The position numbers and the translations under genes are program-made. 64,000 bases of DNA, taken from positions 1 through 64,000 of the forward strand of contig JAUHWG010000025.1 in assembly GCA_030424595.1 (NCBI GenBank), in the 5' to 3' direction. How positions within the stretch are numbered: the stretch's first letter is position 1; every line of letters begins with the position of its first letter. The notes under the pieces were generated by a model. The model ran no database searches, was not told where the DNA came from, and saw only the letters and a list, made by a program, of their open reading frames with translations. Of the stretch, positions 8,248 to 18,997 are shown one piece after another. The DNA is from Polyangia bacterium (GTDB lineage: Bacteria > Myxococcota_A > Polyangia > Nannocystales > Nannocystaceae).

Positions 8248-11200
8248 GTGTACCGCAGCCGCTCACTCCTCAAGTGCTCGCTTTCTTTGCCCCTGGCCAT
8301 CGCTCCGGTCGTCGTCGGCCTGGCTCTACCCGATGTCGCGCAGGCCGCCTCGGATGGGTCGATCAGCGGCGTCGTCACCGACATGAACAACCGCGAGAAG
8401 ATCGAGGGGGCAGTCGTCATTCTCCAGTGTTCCTGTCTCCAGGGGAATCGCGAGACGATGACCAATGCGGACGGGATCTACGCCTTCCGAAACCTGCCGA
8501 CGGGCGCCTACACGATCCAAGTGCTCTACGCCCAGGCTGACATGGCGAAGGTCACGACGCTCCCGCGTGGCAAGAAGATCAACGCGAACTTCAGCATCGA
8601 CCCGAAAGACGGGCTCTCACGAGAGATCGTCGTCGACCCAGTCCCGATTCGCTCCGACACTGTGGTCTCGACCACGATGAAGGTCGATGTGGTGACGGCA
8701 ATTCCGGTCGGCAGCACGAAGACGGACTTCACCAGCCTGGTAGACCTCTCGCCGACCGTGGGGAGCGACGCCGCGGGTCCCCGGATCGGGGGCGCCTCCG
8801 GGGCCGAGTCCAAGTACGTTGTCGACAACAACAACATCACCTCCCCGAGCTTCGGAACGATCGGCGCGCAGATCGTCCAGGAGTTCATCGACACCGTCGA
8901 GGTGCTCGAGTCTGGGTACGACGCGGAGTACGGCGGGGTCGCGGGCGGGGTCGTCTCGGCCCGTCGAGTCGGCGGCAGCAACAAGTTCCGCGGTCAAGTG
9001 GTCCTCCGCGTGACCCCGCGCTTGGCGAGCCCGCGCCTCATCGCCGCGACCGACGAGTCCCTCCGGGTCGCGTCGATCCCTGACGTTGAGACGGAGGGGG
9101 TGGTCGTCATCAGCGGCCCGATCATCAAGGACAAGCTCTTCTTCTCTGTCGGCGTCAACCCGACCTATCTCAAGAGCACCATGATCCAGTCCTTCTATCA
9201 CCGGGAAGACCTGGACGGCTCTGGGGGCTACGCGGCATGTCCCTACAAAAACGGCGACTTCGACTGCGTCCCCGGCGGCAACTACATCGCCTCGACCAAG
9301 TTCGCAGAGCAGCGATTCAACACCAACAACATCAGCTTTGGCTACACCGGCCGTCTGGACTGGGTCCTCAACGAAAATCATCGCCTGATCCTCTCCGGCG
9401 GCGGGGGGCCCTCCTTCCAGCGTCGCTCGTTCCGTCAGCCCCGCGGCAGCGAGCCGAGCTCGTTCGGCACCAACCCGGGAGAGAGCCTCGGCGGCCAGTC
9501 ACGGATCGCCTCTGGCATCGTCAACGGCAAGTTCGGCACGCAGATGACGAACGCCACCGTCATCGGCCTCAACTACGAGGGGCGGGTGCTCAAGGACAAG
9601 CTCGAGATCGACGCCGGCATCAACTACTTTCAAGACCGCGTGGTCGACGCGTGGCGGCTCGACGATCCTGAGCTCAGGAACATCACCCAGACCCAGGAGA
9701 GCGACGCTCAGGGGCGAAACCTCTACGAGTTTCTCGACCGTGACGGCGCTGTCCGCCTAGTCCCCGGCGTCGACGAGGCCTGCAACGGCGCCGACCTGCC
9801 CGGCCTCGCCTGTCCGACCCGGCGCTGGCTCTCCGGCGGCATCGGCAACTTCGACGACGCCAGCAGCCGGCGTGTCAGCGGAAACTTCTCGCTGACCCAC
9901 TTCTTGAACGGTGGCGGCTCTCACATCCTCAAGTACGGCACCTTGATCGAGCACCTCGAGCGGCGGATCACCTCGCAGTACTCCGGCTCGAACTCCTCGA
10001 GCTTCTACAACGATTGTATGGCCGGCGAGGTCGACGGCGGTGAGTACTGCTACAACCCGGGGACCGGCGAGTATCGGATCACCAACGCCAGCCGGGTCAA
10101 CAACAACCGCATTGTCCTGGTCGACTCCGACAACCCCAACGCGCGCTCGACCTTCGGCTACGGCCGGGTTCGCGCCGAGGAGGGGGACCTTCGCGCCATC
10201 GCGAGCCCGATCGGCGCCGGTATCCGGGCCCAGAACTACAACTCGCGGCTGAGCACCCAAAACTACGGGTTCTTCCTCCAGGACCGGTGGGCTCCGCTCT
10301 CCAATCTCTACATCAACGGCGGAGTCCGCTGGGAGATGCAGGATATGCGGGACATCACCGGCCAGCGCCAGATCTTCCTCTGGGACAACATCGCCCCCCG
10401 CGTCGGCATGGTCTACGACTGGACAGATGAGGGCAAGAGCCGCCTCTTTGCCAGCTACGGGTGGTTCTACCAGCAGCTCCCGCTGCAGCTCAACAGCCGG
10501 GTCTTCGGCGGACTTGTCAACGTCACCAGGACCTACCGGACCTCGGACTGTCAGGGCACCTTTACCACCCCAGACGGCGGCGCCCTGCCGAAGAGCGTCG
10601 ACACCCAGCCGACCGAGTACTGCACCGACTTCAATGATGCGACGACCGGCCTGACGACCGGCGCTGTGGTGCCGCGGCTGCGCGGTCACTACCGTGAGCA
10701 GTTCCAGCTCGGGTACGAGCAGGAGGTCATCGAGGACCTCACCCTCGGGGTCCAGTGGCTGCACAGCAACCTCGGCCGCGCGGTCGAGGACATCTCGACC
10801 AACGGCGGTCTCAACTTCATCATCGCCAACCCCGGCGAGGGGGTCTCCCAGTCGGACCTCATGCGTCAGCAGGCGACCTGTGACGCGCTCGAGATGGACT
10901 TCGACAACGCCGCGCCAGACGATGATCAGCGCGACGTCTACGCCCGCGAGCTCAACCGCTGTCGCTTCCTCACGGACGCCTTCCAGAAGGTCAACACGCT
11001 CTTCTCGAAGCCGGTCAACAACTACGACGCCTGGACCTTCCGGGTGCAAAAGCGCTTCGCGAAGAACTGGCTGCTGACCGCGAACTACACCTACAGTCGC
11101 CTCGTCGGCAACTACGACGGCTTCGTCGACCGGAACACCGGCGCGATCAACATCGGCGCCAGCACCCAGTTCGACATCCCGGAGCTCGTCCGCAACAACT

Positions 11201-11724
11201 ACGGACCGCTCTTCAACAACACCCCGCACACGGTCAAGGTCGACGGCTTCTACTCCTTCAACCTCAGGAGCGCTGGGCGCCTCACCCTCGGGAGCAGCTT
11301 CCGCTTCTCCTCGGGTACGCCGGTCAACGTCCAGGCGGACAACAACCGCTACGCGGGGCTCTACCTCATCCAGGTGCTCCCGCGCGGCTCCGGCGGAAAG
11401 GTCGATCCCTTCTACTCCTGGAACGCGAGCCTCGGCTACACCTACCCGCTGAAGGAGGAGCTCGAGCTCGAGTTCAACGCCCGGATCTACAACATCACCA
11501 ACGCCGCCGCGACCCTCCGGGTCGACGAGGTCTACTCCTTTAGCTTCGCCAGGCCGGTCCCCGGAGGTGACCTCAGCGACCTGAAGCATGTGAAGATCCA
11601 AAACCAGAGCGCTCCGACGAACTTCTTCGATCGGACCATCCTGCCCAAGCAGGGCAACTACGGCGTCGCGACCCGCTTCCAGCAGCCGGTCAGCGGTCAG
11701 TTCGAGCTCCGCCTGCGCTTCTAG
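8248..11724 (+). CDS. Oar-like TonB-dependent outer membrane receptor
   Basis: 1158 residues. Signal peptide about 1-33 ending AQA; carboxypeptidase-regulatory-like domain about 36-115 (GSISGVVTDMNNREKIEGA, ADGIYAFRNLPTGAYTI); plug about 130-235 (PRIGGASGAESKYVVDNNN, then FIDTVEVLESGYDAEYGG); then a large beta-barrel rich in aromatic and Asn residues ending in Phe (FELRLRF), as outer membrane barrels do. This layout matches the Oar group of myxobacteria, needed in Myxococcus for development and protein secretion. The ligand cannot be read from sequence. The start is GTG with AGGGAG about nine bases upstream. It stands alone between convergent or unrelated genes. Confidence 0.88.
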   Translation: MYRSRSLLKCSLSLPLAIAPVVVGLALPDVAQAASDGSISGVVTDMNNREKIEGAVVILQCSCLQGNRETMTNADGIYAFRNLPTGAYTIQVLYAQADMAKVTTLPRGKKINANFSIDPKDGLSREIVVDPVPIRSDTVVSTTMKVDVVTAIPVGSTKTDFTSLVDLSPTVGSDAAGPRIGGASGAESKYVVDNNNITSPSFGTIGAQIVQEFIDTVEVLESGYDAEYGGVAGGVVSARRVGGSNKFRGQVVLRVTPRLASPRLIAATDESLRVASIPDVETEGVVVISGPIIKDKLFFSVGVNPTYLKSTMIQSFYHREDLDGSGGYAACPYKNGDFDCVPGGNYIASTKFAEQRFNTNNISFGYTGRLDWVLNENHRLILSGGGGPSFQRRSFRQPRGSEPSSFGTNPGESLGGQSRIASGIVNGKFGTQMTNATVIGLNYEGRVLKDKLEIDAGINYFQDRVVDAWRLDDPELRNITQTQESDAQGRNLYEFLDRDGAVRLVPGVDEACNGADLPGLACPTRRWLSGGIGNFDDASSRRVSGNFSLTHFLNGGGSHILKYGTLIEHLERRITSQYSGSNSSSFYNDCMAGEVDGGEYCYNPGTGEYRITNASRVNNNRIVLVDSDNPNARSTFGYGRVRAEEGDLRAIASPIGAGIRAQNYNSRLSTQNYGFFLQDRWAPLSNLYINGGVRWEMQDMRDITGQRQIFLWDNIAPRVGMVYDWTDEGKSRLFASYGWFYQQLPLQLNSRVFGGLVNVTRTYRTSDCQGTFTTPDGGALPKSVDTQPTEYCTDFNDATTGLTTGAVVPRLRGHYREQFQLGYEQEVIEDLTLGVQWLHSNLGRAVEDISTNGGLNFIIANPGEGVSQSDLMRQQATCDALEMDFDNAAPDDDQRDVYARELNRCRFLTDAFQKVNTLFSKPVNNYDAWTFRVQKRFAKNWLLTANYTYSRLVGNYDGFVDRNTGAINIGASTQFDIPELVRNNYGPLFNNTPHTVKVDGFYSFNLRSAGRLTLGSSFRFSSGTPVNVQADNNRYAGLYLIQVLPRGSGGKVDPFYSWNASLGYTYPLKEELELEFNARIYNITNAAATLRVDEVYSFSFARPVPGGDLSDLKHVKIQNQSAPTNFFDRTILPKQGNYGVATRFQQPVSGQFELRLRF

Positions 11725-11775
11725 CGGGCGCTGGCTCAGAGAGCTCGTGGGGCGCGTCGCGCCTCGCGGGCTCCT

Positions 11776-12654
11776 CTATTCGGGGTACACCTGGCTGACA
11801 AAGGCGTCGCAGAAGGCGGCGACGAAGGGCCCCTGCGGTCCGTCGACCATGCCCGCGGCGTAGATGTCGCCGAAGAGGAGCGCGGGGTTGTTGGGGTCGT
11901 AGCTCTCCCAACTGCCGCTGCTCCCGTAGATCTCAAGCTCGACCTCGAAGGAGCTCCACTCGCCCTCGCGGACGAGCTCAGCGACGACGGAGTCGCCGTT
12001 GAACCAGCCGTTGTCGCTGTAGGACCAGCCCGTAAAGGCGCGCAGCGAGAAGTGCTGAGCGCTCCAGGGTCCGCTGGACTTGGCCGCCTCGAGGTCGACG
12101 CCCGCGTCGAAGATGTGGAGGTTGAGCGTCGACCAGTCGCCGTCACCGATCCCCTCCCAGGCGAAGAACCCGGTGATCCCGGTGAACTCACCGAGCTCGG
12201 TCGCGCCGAGCACCGAGGAGCCCTCTGACCAGGCGGGGGGGCAGCCGCTGATCCCGGCGGGCAGGGGGCAGACGCAGTCGCCTGGGCAGCTGCCACAGTC
12301 CTCGGCGGGGGAGCACCAGCCATCGCCGCAGAAGTCGCCGAAGTCGAGCGGGCCGCTGCTGTCCGAGCTCGCGCCCGTCGAGATCGACGCTGAGACGGTG
12401 GACGGATCGGTCGTCGGCGCGAGGGTGGTCGATCCAGGGGTGGTCGGCCCGTCGGTGGTCGGTCCATCGGTGATGGTCGACGCCTGCGTGGCGGTGCTTG
12501 GACCCGTAGGCCAAGCTTCAGTGCTCCCCTCGGTGTCGACGACCGGGCGATCGGTGCAGGCTGTGGTCGTCAGTCCGAGGGCGATGGAGAGGAGCGCGCC
12601 GAGAGGGCGAGCTGCGTGTTGACGGTGTCCTGGCGCGGGGATGACGGGGACCAT
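11776..12654 (-). CDS. Lipoprotein with Thr/Pro linker and unknown secreted domain
   Basis: 292 residues. The signal peptide ends in LTTTAC (Cys at about 33). Residues 34-105 are a low-complexity Thr/Ser/Pro/Asp linker. A compact Cys motif follows (CGDGWCSPAEDCGSCPGDCVC region, about 109-129), of a kind frequent in myxobacterial exported proteins. The C-terminal 160 residues are rich in Trp, Gly and Asp and probably beta-structured (WSTLNLHIFDAGVDLE, WSSFEVELEIYG). The family is not recognised. It is convergent with the receptor gene, 51 bases away. Confidence 0.75.
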   Translation of the reverse strand: MVPVIPAPGHRQHAARPLGALLSIALGLTTTACTDRPVVDTEGSTEAWPTGPSTATQASTITDGPTTDGPTTPGSTTLAPTTDPSTVSASISTGASSDSSGPLDFGDFCGDGWCSPAEDCGSCPGDCVCPLPAGISGCPPAWSEGSSVLGATELGEFTGITGFFAWEGIGDGDWSTLNLHIFDAGVDLEAAKSSGPWSAQHFSLRAFTGWSYSDNGWFNGDSVVAELVREGEWSSFEVELEIYGSSGSWESYDPNNPALLFGDIYAAGMVDGPQGPFVAAFCDAFVSQVYPE

Positions 12655-12788
12655 TGGCGATCAGCATAGAGGATCGAGCCCTCAGAGGCGGCCGTAGATT
12701 CTCGGAGGTCCGCGCTCCGAGGCGAAAGAACAGCGTCGCGGGTCCCCGGCCCGTTGCCGCTGGCGGGGACCCGTGTCATGAACCCGCG

Positions 12789-12968
12789 GTGAGCATCTTT
12801 GGATTTCTTCGCCGCGACCCGCTGAAACTCGCTGAAAAGCAGTACGCGCAGAAGCTAGAGGCTGCGCGTGACGCCCAGCGCAAGGGAGACATGGCCCTCT
12901 TCGCCGCGCTGACGGCAGAGTCCGAGCAGATCGCCGCGGAGATCGACCGCCTCACGGAGAGTCGCTAG
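12789..12968 (+). CDS. Lacal_2735/DUF6435-like small coiled-coil protein
   Basis: 59 residues from a GTG start: MSIFGFLRRDPLKLAEKQY, a helix, then QRKGDMALFAALTAESE. The opening hydrophobic SIFGFLRRDP, the long amphipathic helices and the RNGD-like turn match the small Lacal_2735/DUF6435 family known from many bacteria, whose function is unknown. It is oriented away from the lipoprotein gene at 11776-12654 and convergent with the next gene. Longer in-frame extensions upstream have no family resemblance, so the short start is preferred. Confidence 0.7.
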   Translation: MSIFGFLRRDPLKLAEKQYAQKLEAARDAQRKGDMALFAALTAESEQIAAEIDRLTESR

Positions 12969-12995
12969 GAGGCCGCGGTGAAAGTCCCGTGGGCG

Positions 12996-14162
12996 CTATC
13001 GGGCGAAGAGATCGGGGCGCGCCGACCTGAGCTCGTGCAGCTCGGCGTCGCTCAGCGATTGGACCTGGATGAGACGGGAGCCGGGCGGCAGGCGTAGGAG
13101 CTCGCCCGCCTGTCCGCGGAGGTCGATCCCGCGGATCTCAAAGCTGACGGGCTCACCGCGCGAGCGGAGCTCGTCGACGACCGCTCGCAGGTCCCCGTAG
13201 TCGAGCCGCAGTCGTACGTCTGCCAGCTGGTCGTCGCGGGGGGGGTCGCTTGTGATCCCGAGGTCGCGCTCTGGCGTGCGGGGGGGGCTCGGGGTCCACC
13301 GAGGACCGCGACTGCCCACAGCGCAGCGGCGGACGAGGTAGCTCGATCGCAGCTCCTCCTCGTCCGTCTCGCCGAGCCTGAGAACGCGGCCTGGGGGCGG
13401 CTCCCACTCCTCGGAGACCTCCGGAGCGTAGGTGCTCCAGCCTCGGCTCAGCAGGAGCTCGCCGGGCCGGGACCAGCTGGTCTGGACGTTGACGTTCCAC
13501 ATCTCTTCGTCAGGAATGCGGCCGAGCGTTCGCGGTGGACCCTCGGGCTCGACGCGGAAGAGGTCCATCGTCGGCTCTTCGCCCTTCGTGACGACGCCGA
13601 GAACGAGGAGGTGACCGCCTTCGTCGGCGATCGCGTTGAAGGGGCAAAGACCGCCGATCCGGCGGAGCTCGGCGCGGGTCCAACCGGCGTCGGTCTGGCT
13701 CCAGCGCTCGACGACCGTGTAGTACGGGGAGTAGCCGTCGCGGACGCCAAAGGGGCACTCTCCGCGGACTGCGAGCATTTCGTCGCCGATCTCGACGACC
13801 CCGACGTAGCGTCCGAACGTGAGCTTCTCCGGCGGGCGCTGGCCGTCGGGGAGCCAGAGGAGCTTGCCTCGTTCCTGGCCGCGCACATAGCTGACATAGC
13901 CTCGCTCGCTGAGCCACCACCCGCCGACACCGCGGGTGATCTGGTAGTAGCCCTCCTCGACCTGGTCCCAGGCCGCGTCGCCGAGCTCCCGCGGATGCTC
14001 GACCTCGCGGAGCGCACCGTCGGCGTCACGGACGACGATGCGACGGTGCTGCTCGCAGGGGCCGATCCTCTCAGCTCTGTGGTGCCAGCCGCGAAGCGGC
14101 CCCCCGCAGCCGCCGGCGACGAAAACGAGCGCCCCCGCGGCCAACCAGCGCCTGCCGACCAT
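12996..14162 (-). CDS. Lipoprotein of unknown function
   Basis: 388 residues from the ATG at 14162, chosen because it begins a clean lipoprotein signal (GRRWLAAGALVFVAGGC, lipobox AGGC); extra codons upstream are low-quality. The mature part has repeated strand patterns (GVVEIGDEMLAVRGE, GGHLLVLGVV, GELLLSRGW) suggestive of a beta-propeller-like reporter fold, and ends in a helical 80-residue segment (LADVRLRLDYGDLRAVVDEL). No catalytic motif is visible. It is divergent from the secreted protein at 14339, with 176 bases between the starts. Confidence 0.68.
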   Translation of the reverse strand: MVGRRWLAAGALVFVAGGCGGPLRGWHHRAERIGPCEQHRRIVVRDADGALREVEHPRELGDAAWDQVEEGYYQITRGVGGWWLSERGYVSYVRGQERGKLLWLPDGQRPPEKLTFGRYVGVVEIGDEMLAVRGECPFGVRDGYSPYYTVVERWSQTDAGWTRAELRRIGGLCPFNAIADEGGHLLVLGVVTKGEEPTMDLFRVEPEGPPRTLGRIPDEEMWNVNVQTSWSRPGELLLSRGWSTYAPEVSEEWEPPPGRVLRLGETDEEELRSSYLVRRCAVGSRGPRWTPSPPRTPERDLGITSDPPRDDQLADVRLRLDYGDLRAVVDELRSRGEPVSFEIRGIDLRGQAGELLRLPPGSRLIQVQSLSDAELHELRSARPDLFAR

Positions 14163-14338
14163 CGTCGGCAGGATAGCGGATCGGCCGCAGGAGCGCTCGC
14201 AGTGCCGCGCGCTGCGGTCTTGATCCTGGTCTCGTGGTGGAGCGAGAAAACCTGTGATCCGATGGGGCCGCGCCGGGCTCTTCGTGATCGGTGCAGGCGG
14301 ACGCTGCCGTCCCCCGCCACAACAGCAGGCTCCCTCCC

Positions 14339-15442
14339 ATGTCACGACCTCTCTTCGTCTCCACGCTCCTCGCCGGCGGTATCGCCCTCGGCGGCCTCGT
14401 CTTCCTCGCGCCGGCCCAGGCCTCTGCGGGCGGCTTTACCAAGGTCACGCCCTCGACGCTCAAGTACGAGGGGGTTCGCTATTGGCGGAAGAAGGCGAGC
14501 GAGGCGAAGCTCGGATCCGTAGGCCAGAAGATGACCCCGATGGCCGGAAAGAATTACTTCCAGAAGGAGCAGGACGCCCCCGACGGGATCTACGACGTGA
14601 CGATCGACGCCCGGACCACGATCACGAGCGCGAACGCGAACTCGTGGGGGGTCAGCGCTGGGGCGAGCAACGTCCAGGGCGGCGTGACCCACACCGGCGA
14701 GTACAAGGGCACGATCACCGCCTACAAGATGCGGATCGACCTCGGCAACAAGCGCGGCGACCTCCGCTACGAGACGAACCGCCACGTCGGCCACCTGGCT
14801 GCGCTCAAGAACGAGGGCAAGGGGGCGCGTATGGTCTCGGCGGTGTGGATCCTGGTCGCCGGCGACGAGAGCAAGGACGAGTGCTACAGCGGCGATCTCA
14901 AGGTTACGAACGGCGTTTGGAAGGTGTCTACGACCGCTTCAGGCTGCTCTTCGAACAGCTGGACCATCGCCCCCGGATCGATCGTCGCCTACGAGATGGT
15001 CAAGGTCGACAAGTGGGACGATGAGGAGATCACGACCAAGCCGACCTGTCCCTCGGGATACTCGATCTACGAGACGCGGAGCTCCCCGGCGACGCCGATG
15101 GATCGCTGCAAGAAGGTCACCTACGAGAACGTCGGGGTCGAGTGCAAGCTCCTGGTCACCGACAAGTCGAAGAACTGGTATGTCTCGGCGAAGAACGGCC
15201 GTGACGTCTGCAAGTCCAAGAAGGGCAAGCCGAACAAGGAGGTCAAGTGCAGCAAGAGCGGCTACGACTACGTCGTCCAGTCCGGCAAGGACACCTGCCG
15301 CAAGGCCAAGGACTCCTACAAGGACCCGGTCTGCCCCGCGGGCTACGACTACGACAAGAAGTCGACCGGCAACGGGGGCACGGATCAGTGTCACCTGCGC
15401 GGGATCAACAGCTTCAAGCCGGACAGTCAGGACGGCTTCTAG
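14339..15442 (+). CDS. Secreted Lys/Cys-rich protein, unknown function
   Basis: 367 residues from ATG 14339, which starts a clear signal peptide (RPLFVSTLLAGGIALGGLVF, cleavage near AQASA). The mature protein is Lys- and Gly-rich, unusual for this GC-rich genome. Its C-terminal third (from about residue 235) has regularly spaced cysteines with short repeats of the pattern C-P-x-G-Y (CPSGYSIYE, CPAGYDYD, CSKSGYDYVV), possibly a small disulfide-stabilised repeat module. No known family recognised. The convergent neighbour ends 50 bases downstream. Confidence 0.72.
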   Translation: MSRPLFVSTLLAGGIALGGLVFLAPAQASAGGFTKVTPSTLKYEGVRYWRKKASEAKLGSVGQKMTPMAGKNYFQKEQDAPDGIYDVTIDARTTITSANANSWGVSAGASNVQGGVTHTGEYKGTITAYKMRIDLGNKRGDLRYETNRHVGHLAALKNEGKGARMVSAVWILVAGDESKDECYSGDLKVTNGVWKVSTTASGCSSNSWTIAPGSIVAYEMVKVDKWDDEEITTKPTCPSGYSIYETRSSPATPMDRCKKVTYENVGVECKLLVTDKSKNWYVSAKNGRDVCKSKKGKPNKEVKCSKSGYDYVVQSGKDTCRKAKDSYKDPVCPAGYDYDKKSTGNGGTDQCHLRGINSFKPDSQDGF

Positions 15443-15492
15443 CCTGGGGTCTCGCGACAGGCTCGTAGCCGGCGGGTGAGGGGCGGGGCGGA

Positions 15493-16032
15493 TCACCAGC
15501 GGACACGGTAGACGCAGGTCCGGCCGCCCTCCTTGCGGCAGCGCGGCGTCGGCTCGTGCTCTGTCGTGACGATCGCCCCCGGCGGCCGGAACTTGCTCGC
15601 GACCGCCTCGATGATCCCGCGGTCGAACTCGCAGGGGTAGGGGTTCTCGCAGTGGAGCGTCGCCATGCGGCGCGCTTCGAGGCGGAACCCGTAGCGGCCG
15701 ATCTCGCCGCCGCGATGGTTGAGGTGATAGGCGATGTCGATCGACTCTAGCGCCCTGACGAGCGAGTCGATGCTCCTGGGGAAGATCGCGTTGTTGGGGA
15801 TCTTGACGCCGATCCGGTGGACCGTATTGGGGCCGACCTTCTCGGCGATCTCGCGAAAGGCGTCGAGCCAGCTCTGCTGCGGGTACCAGCGCCCTGGCTT
15901 CGGATCGATGATGCCGTTGTCGTGGAGGATCCGGTAGGCCGTCTTGGTGTAGGCGCCCATCCCGTCGACGACCGCGAGCACGGTCTCGCCGTTGACCTCG
16001 ACGCCGGGAGCGAACGCCTCGAACTGTGACAC
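15493..16032 (-). CDS. Small cytosolic protein with V4R/H-NOX-like C-terminus
   Basis: 179 residues from a GTG at 16032 with GAGG eight bases upstream; a longer frame to 16122 has no ribosome binding site. The C-terminal pattern (LHCENPYPCEFDRGIIEAVA, then CRKEGGRTCVYRVRW) resembles the end of V4R and related small-ligand sensor domains, where a conserved Gly plus Cys and a terminal Tyr-x-Val-x-Trp strand recur. The N-terminal helix run (TKTAYRILHDNGI, WLDAFREIAEKVG) fits the Myxococcus-type TIGR02265-like architecture. Family placement is inferred from pattern only. Probable sensor or signalling protein. Confidence 0.6.
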   Translation of the reverse strand: MSQFEAFAPGVEVNGETVLAVVDGMGAYTKTAYRILHDNGIIDPKPGRWYPQQSWLDAFREIAEKVGPNTVHRIGVKIPNNAIFPRSIDSLVRALESIDIAYHLNHRGGEIGRYGFRLEARRMATLHCENPYPCEFDRGIIEAVASKFRPPGAIVTTEHEPTPRCRKEGGRTCVYRVRW

Positions 16033-16314
16033 CGTCGGGTTCCTCTGCGTGACCTCGGCGGAGGTGCACCTGCCGATCGTAGACCGAAATCGCTGCGTCC
16101 GACAGGAGTCTTGCGGGGGCACACGGTGGGGTGCATCTCCGCCCGTGACCGAGCTTGCGAGGGGGCAGAGCGCTCACCTCCGCACGGCCAATGCCCTCTG
16201 GACCGGGCCTAGATCAGCCTGCGCAGGGGTTCTCGCGGGTGCTCTCGCTGCCGGTGGTGCTCCGTCTGCGTCACGATTCTTGCGCCTCTGCGCGGAAGCG
16301 ATACCCTCGCGCCC

Positions 16315-17421
16315 GTGAGCGTCCGAGCCCCGCAAGCCGCAGCTGCGCTGAGCGCCGAACTCGAAGCGAAGCTGCTCCAGCGGCTAGCCTTCGAGTGGGA
16401 CGCGATCAACTACACCCACTTTCGAGAGGGCCTGCGCAAGCCGATCCTCCAGCTCTCCGACACTCGGGTCCGCCTCGGGCAGTGGCACAGCGATCTGCGC
16501 TGCATCGAGATCTCCCGCCCCTTGGTGCTCGAGCGACCTTGGGTCGAGGTCGTCGAGGTGCTCAAGCACGAGGTCGCGCACCAGTTCGTCGACGAGCGCA
16601 TGAACGTCGACGAGGACCCGCACGGGCCGACCTTTCGCCGGGTCTGCGACCTGCTCGGGATCGACGGCCGAGCGTCGATGGCGACCCCCGAGGGGGCGGC
16701 GCAGGACGATCGCGCGGGGAGGATCGTCGCTCGGATTCGCAAGCTCCTCGCGCTCGCCCAGAGCCCCAACCAGCACGAGGCGGAGACCGCCGCGATGACA
16801 GCGCGGCGGCTGATGCTGAAGTTCAACATCGAGGTCGATCGGGCCACAGAGGGCGGCGGGGTCCGTCGCGATTACGGGTTTCGCCACCTCGGGAGACCGT
16901 CCGGGCGGATCTGCGAGCACGACCGGCGGCTGGCGTCGATCCTCCGCAATTACTTCTTCGTCGAGGGGCTGTGGATCCCGGTCTATCGGCCCCTCGAGGG
17001 CAAGCGCGGGAGCATCCTCGAGATCTGCGGTCTGGGGCCGAACCTGGCGATGGCGGAGCACGTGCACGCGTTCGTGACGGCGACGGCGATGCGTCTCTGG
17101 GCGGAGTATCGGGAGGCGACGAAGCGGAGCTCGAACCGCGATCGGCAGGCGTTCCTCGCCGGGGTCATGCGCGGCTTTGAGTCGAAGCTCGCGGCCCAGA
17201 GCGCGGCCTTTCAGGAGCAGGGCTTGGTCTGGGTGCCGACGGCCGGGCTCGCGAGCTACTACCGCCGGCGCTACCCCAAGATCCAGACCGTGCGCAGGGG
17301 CGGAGCCCGGCGCAACGAGGCCTACGCCGAGGGGAACCGGGCGGGGCGGGAGATCGTCCTGTCGAAGCCGGTCGAGTCCGGAGGGCGTCAAGGCGGACGC
17401 CGCAAGGCGATCGCGGGCTGA
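16315..17421 (+). CDS. SprT-like metalloprotease domain fused to DUF2786
   Basis: 368 residues from GTG. Residues 20-115 are SprT-like, with the zinc-protease motif HEVAH (His85, Glu86, His89) and a candidate third ligand at His103 in DPHGPTF. Residues 133-175 match DUF2786 (RIRKLLALAQSPNQHEAETAAMTARRLM). The rest (180-330) is helical with basic patches, ending in a Lys/Arg/Gly tail. SprT/SPRTN proteins trim DNA-protein crosslinks; DUF2786 occurs in phage and bacterial proteins of unknown role. A DNA-repair or nucleoprotein role is inference. Single gene. Confidence 0.8.
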   Translation: MSVRAPQAAAALSAELEAKLLQRLAFEWDAINYTHFREGLRKPILQLSDTRVRLGQWHSDLRCIEISRPLVLERPWVEVVEVLKHEVAHQFVDERMNVDEDPHGPTFRRVCDLLGIDGRASMATPEGAAQDDRAGRIVARIRKLLALAQSPNQHEAETAAMTARRLMLKFNIEVDRATEGGGVRRDYGFRHLGRPSGRICEHDRRLASILRNYFFVEGLWIPVYRPLEGKRGSILEICGLGPNLAMAEHVHAFVTATAMRLWAEYREATKRSSNRDRQAFLAGVMRGFESKLAAQSAAFQEQGLVWVPTAGLASYYRRRYPKIQTVRRGGARRNEAYAEGNRAGREIVLSKPVESGGRQGGRRKAIAG

Positions 17422-17522
17422 TCGTCCGAGTCCTTGAAGAGGCCCTCGGCGGCGGGCTGACTCCGCGCAGCTCGGTCGCGGCGAAGGCCGACCGCGGACC
17501 GGGCTCGGAGCCGGCGCTTTGG

Positions 17523-18791
<1,269 letters not shown>

Positions 18792-18997
18792 CGGCGAAGC
18801 GTCGTGGAGGTCGTCATCGACCGACGGCGCGTGCCTGCGAGGCGCTGTGATCGTGTCGGTCGCCGTACCTGGCCCAAGAGTCTGCTGGCATCGACGGAGG
18901 GCTGGGAGCGAGGAGTCGAGCCTGAGACTATGCGCATAGTCCGGTTCTCTTCGACCCTCGCGGGTCTCCGCCTCGATCTGCGAACGACCGGCGACAA

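Noticed and set aside
9757..11601. 614-codon minus-strand open frame inside the receptor gene
   Set aside because: Lies wholly opposite a beta-barrel coding region; no ribosome binding site or domains.
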